Shown: positions 1 to 11,310 of the stretch, piece after piece
Position numbering within the stretch: the first letter of the stretch is position 1
How the letters are laid out: each line of letters begins with the position of its first letter
NCBI GenBank assembly: GCA_037447655.1
Contig: JBBHKE010001841.1
Span: 62,001-126,000, forward strand
DNA length: 64,000 nucleotides
Direction: 5' to 3'
DNA from: Zygnema cylindricum
Lineage: Eukaryota > Streptophyta > Zygnematophyceae > Zygnematales > Zygnemataceae
Translations under genes and position numbers: made by a program
Notes under the pieces: generated by a model
Databases searched by the model: none
The model's input: only the letters and a program-made list of their open reading frames with translations
Told to the model about the DNA's origin: nothing

Positions 1-597
1 CTTAAAAAAACAATCAACTTTGATGAATGAGAGCTATTTATAGCACTAGAATGCGCACTGGATCCTACGCCTAATCAATTAGCAAATCCCACAAACTTCT
101 CTCTTCTCTTCAACTTTTCCAATTGAAAATTTTCTCTACATTTCTGACATTCACTACTCTCTACAATTTTCACCGGCACTACAAACCAACTTCTTGCTTC
201 TGACTACTTATGACAAAAATTTAAGGAAATGTGCTTAAAGAAATGGTGTCTATGGTTCTGTTCTATACAAGCCACAAATCTAATTTATCTTCTCGTGCAT
301 TGCTCGCAACTTTTTTTGCAGTTTTTGGCGACAAGTTGTAAGCAGCGTTTAAATGCAAGCGACTGATTGGACGGAAATGCCTGCGACCAAAGACCAAATA
401 ACAACAATAGATACATTAACCTAAAGATGTTTAAGGTCTTATCTCCTGTTTCAGATAATAAAACATCTTACATGTTTAGATTCTCGATTCTTAAACAAGG
501 AAAGAAAAGGAAGAAGAGCGAAACATTTTCTTAGAAAATAAAAGCAAATAAGAAGTTGCAAGAAAGTGTTTTTGTAAAAAGGGCAAAGAAGATGTAC

Positions 598-676
598 CTT
601 ATCACATGCTTCACTTGTGGCCATTTGACAAGCTTCGTTACAAAGGTGGCGACGGTCTTCAAAGGGAGCATCGATT
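598..676 (-). CDS. Possible Cys-rich coding exon, gene unidentified
   Basis: On the minus strand a TTCTCAG acceptor is followed by a 79-base open stretch ending at a GTACAT donor. In the frame needing one carried-in base pair of phase 2 it reads IDAPFEDRRHLCNEACQM and then ATSEACDK, with three cysteines. The exon would end in phase 0. It may be a downstream exon of the peptidoglycan-binding-like gene that starts at 6502, since strand and order agree. That gene's exon 2 ends in phase 0, so at least one unseen exon would have to lie between. No family is recognised, and the gene would continue beyond the left edge. Confidence 0.3.
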
Positions 677-2371
677 CTGAGAAACACACATAAAATCAAG
701 AAAAAAAAACAAATAATAAGAAAATGTGCCGTCAATTATGGTACATCTATTCCTTTCACTTCAACCATTATTCTACTACAAAATAAGGATTTAACTAAAT
801 TATTACACATGTCACTTGACTTGCACAAATTGCAATCCTAATACACAAAACTCCTCCAACAAAACTGAAACAAATAATTGGAATAATCGGAAAAATTAGA
901 CTAATTGAAACAAATTGGAATCCAAACTACAAACCGATTTTTGGTGGTAAGGACTCCTATACATACAATGACTAAACCGGCATTACATATATACACACTA
1001 TATATATTATATATACATCATATACATATGTATGTATATATAATGCTAAATATATAAACATAAATAGTCATGCTAAGGCTTAACTAAACAAATTACATCC
1101 TTGGCAAACAATAATCGATATAAAATCCATGAAAATATGAAAAACATGAAAAACGTGGAAAAAAATATGTTCATTCATACATGACTTTTCATCAATACTG
1201 TAGACCATCTATGATTTGTTTTGCAAAACCATCTTCCCAACAGACTTTTGACCAATCTATACCATAAGATCCAAAACAAACAGTCCAAATAAACTTAAGT
1301 TCTAAAAGAAACTATATCCCATCTGTGCTCTCATAACTTTTTTGTTCATTTTACTCCATCAATTTATGGTGCATCAACCCCTTTAAACACCAAATCTGAA
1401 ATCTATTTTACCTCTCTGACACACCTCAAAATCGAAATCAACTATAACCAAAAACGGTTGACTTTCTTGTCATCTTTTCCTACTGAGCATCTAAAATCGA
1501 ACAGAGACCGCAATTGTATACAAATGAGGTCTTAGGAATCATCGGTTTTTTTAATGGTTTTCAGGGTTTTAAGGGTTTCTCTTTTCCAAGTGTTTAGGAT
1601 ACCCACATCACTCTTTTGGTTTGGCAAACTTCCACTCTCTCTAGCTGAGTGCAGTATTCAAAAATACCCTTCTTTTCAGAGACCTGCGATTGACCCTCCC
1701 TCACCCATCGAACATCACTTTTGCTTTCATCTCATTTATCTCTCCTCCAACCTTGCCACTCTCAGGACAGCTCTCTCCACCATAATCAGTATCGACCGTA
1801 CTAATTTCAAGTGCGAGTTTTCCTGACTACACATAAACGAGTGAGAGCGAGAACTATGAACCCTCACGGAAAACCTAGAATCAATCTTTGACGGGTACAT
1901 GATTTGGATAAACGTTACTTGCTGCACATCGAAAATGATTTGCCAATAGGCAATATATCGATGTTGATATCACGATATCATCAGTATCCAAATGATTACT
2001 TTTGATATCACGATATCATCAGAATCTCTACCACTATTACCTTACTAATCAAAAGTTATTTTTCCTTCGGCGTCGAGGCTGAAAAAGTGTTCCAGTACGG
2101 TACGAACACAGTACCGCACCTAATGAATTGCCCTATGATAAAGTTTGCGTGTACTAAATGTTTGACTTTGTACCTTGATTTATCGTTTTCAGATTCGTTA
2201 CACAGAATTTCCAGCCAATCAAGTGGCCGCCTGAAGATTTGGCAAGATATGTTTTTTGTTTGGTAAAGATTTACGTATGGTGCACTGTACAAATATCAAT
2301 CGATTATCGGAAGTTATTGCAATATCCATAATTATCAGCAAACTTGAGAAAAAAACGTTTTCTCACAGTGT

Positions 2372-2524
2372 GGCAACTTTTTTTGGCCGAAAATCATAAA
2401 ATAGTGTTAACAACACAATTTAAGGGATTGGACTACAATACGCCGCATCTCCTTGAATTAAATACATATTCTAGATTTGCATTAACACTAATAAATCCTT
2501 TAACGGTAATAACGATTGGCAGTG
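2372..2524. repeat. Dispersed AT-rich repeat, member of a MITE-like family
   Basis: This segment matches 49490-49687 along its length, including GTGTTAACAACAC/GTGTTGACAAG and an end near CATTAACACTAATAA...AACGATTGGCAGT. Other copies in the window are shorter and share blocks such as GGCCACTTAACTAA, TAGTGTTATTAACACTAAT and TCTAATAGCGATGGGCAGTG. No coding capacity is visible. The GCGATNG-CAGTG end resembles the ends of the hairpin MITEs at 31.4-32.2 kb, so the families may be related. Confidence 0.5.
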
Positions 2525-2916
2525 AAGAACCGCTTCTAGACTACCGCAACTTATGACTCGAGTATTAACAGCCAGAGACATCTAACTGGGTTTGATGATG
2601 GTGTGAAGGGCTAATGAAAAAGACTGCGTCTAATGAGAATACTGAGGAGTCATTGAAAAAACTGAATTCAATGAGGGTGTAAAGGGGTTTGCAAAACTGA
2701 GTTTAATGAGGTTATTGAAAAAACTCAAAAAATGAGTTAATAAAAGTGTGAAGAGGTTATAAAATAGGAGTTTGTGGAGGAGTTTGACAAGGATGGACGC
2801 ACTTTAAGCATCGGCTGGTTGAAGTTCGGCAGAAATTTTCACCAATCCGAGACCAGCATTCTACATCTATGCAGCTGAGGGAATGGCCCTGCATTGGCCC
2901 GCCCCGAAACGACCAA

Positions 2917-3175
2917 TCAGAAGAGGGCGAGAAGGGAGGGAGTGAGGGAGTGAGGGAGAGGGAGAGGGAGAGGGAGAGGGAGAAGGGGGGGGAGAAAGGA
3001 AGGAGAGGATGGGAGGAGACCATAGTGAGTGGAGATGAAACGAGGAGGGAGGGGAGGGAGGAAGGAGAAGGAGAAGGAGGAAGGAGGGGAGGAAGGAGGA
3101 GGAGGAAGAGGAAGAGAAGGAAAAGAGGAAGGAGGAGGGGAGGGGGGGGAGGGGAGGGAGGGAAGAGGAAAGGAT
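2917..3175. repeat. GA-rich low-complexity tract
   Basis: Almost pure purine on the plus strand, with GAGGGA, GAAGGA and GGAGGA steps and runs of G. The Arg/Glu/Gly-rich and Ser/Pro/Leu-rich open frames across it are by-products of composition. Confidence 0.85.
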
Positions 3176-4214
3176 AGAGGAGAGGAGACTATGAACAACA
3201 GATGTCTATAGAAGCCTGCTCGGGAGTCCCAAACCATAACAATAACCGCAATAAAAACAAGAACGAAGCCTAAGGAAACAGGAGGGAAGGAACTCAAATA
3301 GGAACTGGACTCTGATTAAATTGAGGATTAAGTCGAGACTAGGAATGGCGTTTCATATTTGCGGCGTATGTTTTGGAAACCGGAAACTCAGAAACTGAAA
3401 ACAGAACTGGATTTGGAGTGAGTTGAAGACATAATGTCAAGACATACATGTGTTCTTTACATACAAAATGTCTTTACATTACTAGTCTCTTTCTGGACAT
3501 GATATAATTAAAATCTAAAGACGGAGAAATTGTTGTGAGTTTCTAACAATATTCAAAAGTTCTTCTTTGTAGACACAAGGTAAGAAATGATAAAGATACA
3601 TCAGTTACACATTGAGGGCCGGACCAAATGCTTTAGTCATCCTGTATATCGAAGTCCACAGTTCTACTACCATTCTAACTTCAATCTTTAAAAAGACAAT
3701 TTTAGACGTTGAAAGATTTGTGGAAGAAAACTATAACAAAACTATAACAGTGCAGTTGACGGAAAACAGTCTCAAATAGTCCGACGGAGCCCTAAAGCTA
3801 CAAGATACAAACAGAACAAACAAAACTCCTTGCCACATTGGAGAATCCAAAGGGATGATAACCAACCTTATATCCCTTCGCTCACTTTGACCACTTTTGG
3901 TTATTGATTAAGCACAAACTTTTGTAATGGTTTTTATCAACTTTGACATCAAGTCAACGCAGAGAGAAATGCTACGTAACAATATTCGTTCTAACTGGCT
4001 CAACAGTTTGATGGTTCTCAATGATAAAACAATGTGAATTAAAACTAAAATTTGGCTACCCACAGAGCAATGATAGAGATACCACTAGACCCAAGCTTTA
4101 TGTTTGTATTCTTAGCAATAAGATCTCATTGATGAAGATGATGGTCTTTGATGAGTTTTAAACATGCATAGGATTCTTTCATGGGAGGAAGTGCTGTTTT
4201 ATTCAAAAATACGT

Positions 4215-4350
4215 GCTCATCACTATTAGTGTAAAGGATTTACTAGTGTAAATGTAGTTCACTCCATTAAGTACTGTTATGAACATTAATTTGTGATTTT
4301 CGGCTAAAAAATACGGGCGTGTGTTATTAACACTAACAGCAATGAGCAGT
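4215..4350. repeat. Partial copy of the dispersed AT-rich repeat family
   Basis: Contains TTATTAACACTAACAGCAAT followed by GAGCAGTG, and an AATTTGTGATTTTCGGCTAAAAAA block that matches copies at 13.2, 24.3 and 54.4 kb. It borders the GC-richer anonymous segment at 4330-4500. Confidence 0.4.
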
Positions 4351-5113
4351 GTACCTCAGACTTGTGTTCCATGGCCCGCAATTGTTCCGTTGTGGGCAAC
4401 TGATGTCGCTTTGCATATGCCAGTCGAGACGCGTACCCGAGAACACCTCGGGCAGGTAACAATTGATTTGTGGCCTGCCCGTCACCCACAAGAAAACACC
4501 TTTTTTTACAAGGAAATACAGCGTACAAAAGGAATTACAAAACTCTAAAACCTTTAAAAGAACATTCGTTTCCAGGCACCTGTGTTCTGTACATTTACCT
4601 CACTTCTATCGAATAAGCTTCTAATGTGAGGCTCTCGTTTCTTTACTGGAGAAATTACAATTTCTAATGGTTTATACATATACTAATGCATGGGTACAAT
4701 TGCTTAAATTACAGGAAAGTAGCTAAGTCATAAGATTAACTAAACTGCTTGACCCATTTCATCAATTATCCTAATGATTTTTCTTGAATATCATGTACTA
4801 TAATGTTGCCCTTCCATACGTCCAGGTAAATAATGCCAAACTGGAGAAGAGTACAAGAGGGAGACGGAGGGGAAAGGTTTGGATCTTCTGTTCCTATCTC
4901 CCCTTGAATCGTATTAAAGTTTGTTGCTGAACATATTTGTGAAAGCAGACGTTGAAATTTAACAGGAGTCAAATGAAATGAATATGAAATTTTCGAGGTA
5001 AAAAAAAGACATGACAACGACATTATGCTAAGCAGTGACCGATTCCCCAAAAAGTTGAGAGAAATAAAGAGAAGGAAAGAAGAAAAGAAAAGAAAAGAAG
5101 AAAAGCTATTCAC

Positions 5114-6502
5114 CTGCCATCGAGTGACTGCATCTTTTGTTGCTAATCCAAAGTAACCAGAAGCAAAGTAACCAGAAGCTTCCTCCTGAAGAAAACCCTA
5201 AAAAACAGAAAAATCACAGCATTTGCTTGCCTTAATCATGAGAAGAAGGGACTGCTGAATGAAGAGAAAGAGGGCAAGGGAGACAGGAGAAAAGAGAAAA
5301 AGAAGAAAAGGAAAGTAGAGATGGGAAGGGAGAAAGAAAGGAAGAAAAAGAGAGAGAAAGGAAGTGAAATAGAAAGGCATGAGCTAAATCCAATGCAAAG
5401 TAATGAGGCAAATGATCCAATTTCGCCAATTTCAAATAAATTTTACGCACATTTATTAGCAGCTGACCACAAACTCTTATTGGTTGCGCTCTTCTTTTTT
5501 AAAACTGAGCACAAACAGCTTATGTCAATTTTTGTGGCGTCCCTTGCAACCATCTGACACCTAAACATCTTTCCATTGTCGCTCTTCAGCTACAAATGGA
5601 TGTAAACACATCTCAAAATGGAAGAAAAAACAAGAAGAGAACCTACATAGTTATTTTGAACAGGTATAGAGTTCACTGTAATTAACGTGATCCTTTATAG
5701 AAGTTCATAAAAATGCTAACAAAAATGCGTTCAGGTAAATTCATACTAATGTTTTTGGATAAGATAGCTTTCACTAGTTAAAGTTTTGCCTTAAACGGGT
5801 CGTTTGGAATTACCCTAAAAAACAATATTGAATGCACAAATCACAGAATTAGGGCAGGCCGAACTAGATAACAATATTATAAACAATAATAATAGTAACT
5901 GAATAATGAAAGCACAAAAGTGATGGTATTACATTCTCCATTATCATTGGCATAAGTTTCAAAAAAGTGCCAACACAAATTAATGTGATTCACATTAATA
6001 ATTTGAAGACCGAAAACATTAATGTCTCAGGTGAAAACAAGTAACTGTCGTTGTATTGTAGTTCATAGTAATTGTATCTAGAACCAGAACTGGGCCTATC
6101 TGGACACATTAGTTGTGATGTACATTTAACAACATGAATTTTGTGAGAAATCAAAGACATGCTAAATAAAATAACACCTAGGGACAAAAGGAGAAGAAAG
6201 AAGAAGAAAATATAAACTGAATCAGAGTAAAAAGAAAAACAGAGGGCATAAGAGATGAAAAAAAGGGTAAAGAAGGAAAGGTAGTGGAATATACACAGGT
6301 TGGTAGGAAAAGAAATGGTAAAAAAAGTGAATCACAATTGCACTAATAAATACAATAGAGAATAAAAAAATCGATTTTTTTTTGTACAAACCTCATGGCG
6401 GAGATATTGCTGCAAGCAGCTTACGTCACCTCCGTATGCTCCTACACTCAAGTCACGATGAAAATAACAGGAATCGCCATAGTAGTCTTCTTCATCAGCC
6501 AT
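5114..6502 (-). CDS. Peptidoglycan-binding-like (PGBD/PG_binding_1) domain protein, 5' part
   Basis: Two exons are clear. Exon 1 is 6502-6392 (37 codons, ATG in CCATGG-like context), with a GTTTGT donor. Exon 2 is 5197-5114 (28 codons), with a TTTTTTAG acceptor and a GTGAAT donor. Both junctions are phase 0. The protein starts MADEEDYYGDSCYFHRDL with no signal peptide. It then shows the PG_binding_1 pattern: V-x2-L-Q-x2-L-x3-G-F, G-Y-F-G-x-A-T-x-D-A-V-x-R-W-Q. The domain is spread over residues 26-65, and its usual GxFG turn is lengthened by five residues through a 15-base direct duplication at 5150-5179. Plants and algae use this domain in enzymes and in plastid chaperone-like proteins; which applies here is unknown. 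The rest of the gene lies further left and was not resolved. Confidence 0.6.
5230..5370. repeat. GA-rich low-complexity tract in intron
   Basis: AGAAAGAGGAAG-type purine run inside the first intron of the peptidoglycan-binding-like gene. It produces spurious Ser/Leu/Phe-rich open frames on the opposite strand. Confidence 0.7.
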
Positions 6503-8816
6503 GGATGAAGATCAAACAGCAGATGGCTTACAAATCTGCCTTAGCATCGGCAAAAAACTGAGCAAAATCTGCATAAAAATGGCCAAAACTGAGCAAAAAT
6601 AGGCAAAAATAGGCAAAAATGGACAATTCTTTGACAAAAGTTGCAGTGAAAAACCTAATTAGGTCAAGCAACGGTCTTCAGAATTGACAAGGACAACGGC
6701 TACTGTACTGCAAGCGTAGTATCAGGGACGGCCAGGAATCCACACAGTCAAATTCCGTACAGTATCATAGTCACAGACCGTACTACGTACACACGTGTCT
6801 GGTTTGCGGAAACCGCAAAAGCGGGAACGGTAAGAGATTTCATTCCCATTCCCTCGTGACAACTGTAACCCGTCATTTGCTCTTACGAAAAAATTAATCT
6901 GCGACGTTTATGATTCGAATCCAACGGCAACAGTGCACCACGATGTAATAATTATTAATATGGAGGGCAAATGAGACGAGGAGAGTTATTAAGGAGGAGT
7001 ACTCTCATCGGGAAAATGTGCATCGGACGGCCAGGATGCTCCCCAAAAAGTCGGGAGGTCAGTAGCACGCGAGTACTGGGCGTTTGAAACTTTGAACGAC
7101 AGTTCACGTTCTACACTTTCATTGCTTCACATATCTTTGCTCGCAGCTCTTAGAATTCAGGATATCGGCAAACAAAACAAACTGCCGCTGTCCAATCAAA
7201 CTTCTCACAGTATCACGGTGAAGGTTACTCGAGACAGTCTTCATTACACTCTCTTTCCTGGAAGATAAATTGAATACCATCTAGTCCTTGTGCTCGACAC
7301 CCATTTGTAATAAACACATAAAGTACAACACATTGCTTGCGCACATCATGCAAATTGATTGTCAAAGGGTCAGGAGTCCTTTATTTACTAATTCTATCCA
7401 TATATGTCATCGCTAAGTTGACATTCCCATGCCAATAAGTTGAAAGACCCAACACAAAAATGTACTCAATGTCATTGCACTAAAACCTACATAAAAGGCT
7501 AAAATAAATTGTATGTATAGAATACATTGGCGACCTTTTGTTAATACCTTCCTTTCACCTGGTTGCAAGGTCAACCTTAGCATTCCATATCCAAGCAATG
7601 CCTGGAAACGCAAACTTCATTCTTCATATTCGCGCAGAAATGTATTGAGTAAATTCAAGGTGGGTAATTTCATACAATATTTAAAAAAAAACTGAAATAG
7701 AAACATATCAAATCAACAAACAGAAACGGATGTAAATCGTTATTGTACTCTTCATAGTAATTGTACGCAGCAAAACACAGCAACGAAAAGTGTTATACCA
7801 GGCACTAAGATCCACAAAACCAGCAAAATTCTAGTATCACAGTGAAACTTCCAAACCGTTGTGAAAATAAAAACTTAAAATCAAAATGACAATCCAAACA
7901 AAATCAACTAACGAGTCATTCCATTATTAGGTTTGGCTGGTATCCCGGTGGCAAAGGTGACGTCAGGCTATCATCGTATCATTATATGAACACTGTAAAA
8001 AGCTGACGAAAAAAATGGACTCTGAAAAACAGGGAACTTTGTGATAGCCTCATTTACCACTCACTGACGACCAACAGTATACTGCAAAATTAAACCATTT
8101 AGTTCTATTTCACGGAAAGTACCCAAACTGTATTTGTAAAAACGAACGCCTTCTCCAGTGTCACCTTTTCAACCAATGTCGTCTTTCAACCAATGGCGTC
8201 TTTCCACCAATGTTTTACTCCATATATTCTCTAGAAAAAGTGTTTAGGGTGTCAGTTTCTTCATGAAAGAAACAAAAAAGAAATGATTACGTTCCAAAAT
8301 TTTAGTTGCTTGACGACAACCTTGCTCTCCGAGCTTTCTCCGCTTGTTCCATGTAATCTTCGTGAGACGACTGCTGTTTACCTGTAATTTGACAACCAGC
8401 TTTCAGTAAAAACAACCATCTTAAGCACATGACAACATCTTGACTCACGACAAAAAACCAATTTTAATCCACACAAGTTCACGTTGTATGACCTAACAAT
8501 TCATGACGTTAACATCCTCCACTGAGCTTGGAATAAAGTCACCACTTGCTCGAAAGTGTAAGACCTTTGGATAAATTTTAATATTTGATCATCAGTGGAT
8601 GATGTGGAAACCGTGAAGGAAAAAAAATGAAATACATTACCAAGAAAAAATGCACTTCCTTGGAAAAGGCACAGAGAACGGCTGTGATGTAAACTGATAC
8701 TGATGAACCTTGAAAAAATTTCATGTCAAAAGACAGCAATAAATTCCAATACACATTGTGCGCACTAATTTGCGCTTACCATTAAAAGTTTCACATGGTG
8801 TTCACATGAGTTCACA

Positions 8817-9130
8817 AATCCATAGATCCATTGATACGTAGATATACATAGATACACAGATACATAGATGCAAAGATGCATAGACAAATAGATACATAGA
8901 TAATACATAGATACATAGATACATAGATACATAGATACATAGATGCATAGACACATCGATACATAGATACATAGATACATGGAGACATAGATGCATAGAA
9001 GCATGGATACATGGATACATACATAGATACCCAGCTACATAGATACATAAATACATAGATATATAGATCCATGGATACAGGATAAATAGGCACATAAATA
9101 CATACATAGATACATAGATAATAGATCCAA
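8817..9130. repeat. ATAGATAC-type satellite
   Basis: About 310 bases of tandem 8-12-base units related to GATACATA, with scattered substitutions. It is open in all three minus-strand frames (Tyr/Cys/Ile/Ser-rich) only because the unit lacks stops; no gene is implied. Confidence 0.9.
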
Positions 9131-9224
9131 AGATACAACGATAAATAGGTACATTCAATTAACTGGAATTATATTCAAAGAGATAAGAACTACCCGTGTC
9201 ACAAGATGCATAAACAGAGCGTCT

Positions 9225-9440
9225 AAGTGTGAGAGAGCGAGAGAGCGAGCAATGAAAGAGTGAAACTAAGAAGGAAAGAGAGCGAGTGAGGGAGGGGGGG
9301 TAAGGGAGGGAGAGGAAGGGAGAAGAGAGAGGCAAGCGGAGGGAAGGCAGAGGGGGGAGGGGGAGAGGGGGAAGGGGGAAGGAAGGGGGAATGGAGGGGG
9401 GGAATACGAGGGGAAGGGATGGGGAGAGAGGGGGGGGATT
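9225..9440. repeat. GA/GGA-rich low-complexity tract
   Basis: Purine-only stretch with GAGAGAGCGAG, GGGAGGGAG and poly-G runs. The antisense Pro/Leu/Ser open frame is compositional. Confidence 0.8.
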
Positions 9441-11170
9441 CAACTGGCCAAGAAAAGGCCTCCTGCCACGTGCCTGGCTCCCAGGATAGCCCTCACCACC
9501 AATCAGGCTCCTCCCTGCAATGCACCACACTTGAATATTTGACTCGCTTCTTTCTAATTTTTCAGCAGATTTTTGTTTTTAGTAAGAAATTTCTTTGACG
9601 GTGGCGACATTTATGAAGTGAGAAGTTCTAAGAGGAAATTTGACTAGCTTGATTATGCTTTTTTCAGCATTATTTTTCTATAGAAAAAAGTTTCTGTCAC
9701 AGGAAAAACATTTGTAAACTGCGACGTCTTCGTAGCAAATTTTGATTGTTTCTTTCTATTTATTTCTCTAGATTTTTTTTTTAAAAGAAAGAATTTCTTC
9801 GATCGCAAAGACGATTGAAAAACTGAGAAGTGGTGATAGCAGAATATTTGATGAGAAAATTTGAGAGCCAAAAAAAAAAGGCCGCAAAATGGCAATGGAA
9901 GCAAATAATTATATAGTAAACTTTTGAACGCAAACAAAAGCTGTCGGCAGAAATAGTCAGACAAAAGTTGCATGAGGAAAAATATAAGCGCAGCCACAAA
10001 TAAAAAATAGTATGAAAACCTTTGTAATACATCTAATACGTTTGGACAAATTATAATACATGATTACATGTGGACAGGAAATAGGAAAAAAGTCTATAGA
10101 AAACGGATGGCCGTGAGAAAGGCGGCGGAAGAATCTTATTGCCAATCAAAAAAGTGACAGAAATCTATGTTAACGGAAATTTTCTATGTTAACAGATATT
10201 TCTCTTTATTTCCGGCAGCAGAAATGTTTGCACAACAAATTGTTGCAAAATTGAGCCAAAATCATCCACACAGGAGAAGGAACATCTAAAAAATAATGAA
10301 ACTCAACTTTAAACCAGAATGTGATTCTATTGCTCAACCAGTAAACAGTTAGAGAATCACACCAAAAGAGCTGTGATTGATATAACTAATTTATGATCTC
10401 AAGGCATACAAGATAGCAAAAAGTTATGGCTCTTGTTAATTGATTGGTTTGAAAGAACGCAATAACACACTACTAGCTTTCACAACCAAAAGTTAGTAAA
10501 ACGTTGAACTTGTTATCATTATTTTTGAGATTCTTGAGTCATCAAGCGAGAAAATTGCTTGTAAGAAACAATAATACACCTTACATCTCTATTGAAGTTA
10601 ACGAATCATTAGTGTGAAAGCAAATGAAAGTATTAAGTACTCTAACTTATGTTACGCCATGGCTCAATATGGACCACTTAACTACATAGTATTTAAAACA
10701 CGCACGCGGGGTGAAATTATCAACCCTAATAACGATGAGCAGTTTAGTGGAGTAATAAAGCAATAAGAAGCATTGAGACTACAAAAAATGTTTACTGAAA
10801 TATGTTTGTACGGACCATCTATTTCCACTGAAAATGAAACGCTGGAAAGCTGACAGTGGTCGCTGAGTTGCTGACGAGGCAACCGGATTTTGTGAAGGAA
10901 GAGGAGGGACAGAGGGAGAGGGTGGTGGAGAAGAAGGGGGAGGAGGAACAGAGGTTGCCATTGTAAACAGGAAAAAAGTAAAACAAAAAAAAAAGAGAGA
11001 AGATCAGAGCCCTAAAAAAATGGCTACTTTTATTTTATTAGTCTTTTGCAAGACAAGAAGAAAGGAGAATCCGGAATGTTGTGGAAAGAAAAGCCTTTCC
11101 TAAGCCTTTTCCTTCTTGCCTTGTTGAACTGCAATACCCTTCCTCCTCATGTTCTATTTAGTGCGAGCAT

Positions 11171-11310
11171 TTCGTACGAATACTGCACGAAATAAACATA
11201 CTGTGCTGGCAATTTGTAAGCCGAATAGAATTTTCGTACGAATACTGCACGAAATACACATACTGTGCTGGCAAATTGTAAGCCAAATGGAATTTTCGTG
11301 CGATCCGCAC
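11171..11310. repeat. 63-bp tandem repeat upstream of RPL10-A, TTCGTNCG-rich
   Basis: Two nearly identical 63-base units start at about 11171 and 11234, and a partial third starts at 11297. Each carries CGTACGAATACTGCACGAAA and an ACATACTGTGCTGGCAA block. The partial unit and the following 60 bases add CGATCCGCACGAAAC and AATCCGCACGAAAC. The array lies 290-430 bases before the RPL10-A start codon. Similar CGCACGAAA or GTGCGCACGAAAC motifs lie upstream of RPL10-B (57.1-57.2 kb) and BTA1 (30.03 kb). That makes a promoter role possible, but it is an inference. Confidence 0.6.

Larger units (their letters stand above)
677..5113. other. Intronic or intergenic stretch without a supported gene
   Basis: I find no convincing exon here. 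The stretch holds an AT-rich TATA microsatellite around 990-1050, two close copies of a GATATCACGATATCATCAG motif at 1965-2025, members of a dispersed repeat family at 2372-2524 and 4215-4350, and a GA-rich tract at 2917-3175. A GC-richer segment at 4330-4500 is open on both strands but matches nothing I recognise. Confidence 0.5.
6503..11150. other. Long intergenic region without a supported gene
   Basis: Between the divergent peptidoglycan-binding-like gene and RPL10-A I see no exon that meets splice and family criteria. It contains GCAAAAATAG-type short direct repeats at 6545-6620, close to the upstream gene's start. A GATA/CATA satellite lies at 8817-9130, a GA tract at 9225-9440, and a copy of the dispersed AT-rich repeat near 10648-10745. 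Confidence 0.5.

Noticed and set aside
4304-4548. GC-richer segment open on both strands
   Set aside because: Neither translation shows a motif I recognise, and the left part overlaps a dispersed repeat. No gene can be supported.
8765-9158. Tyr/Cys/Ile/Met-rich open frames in three phases
   Set aside because: All arise from the ATAGATAC satellite.
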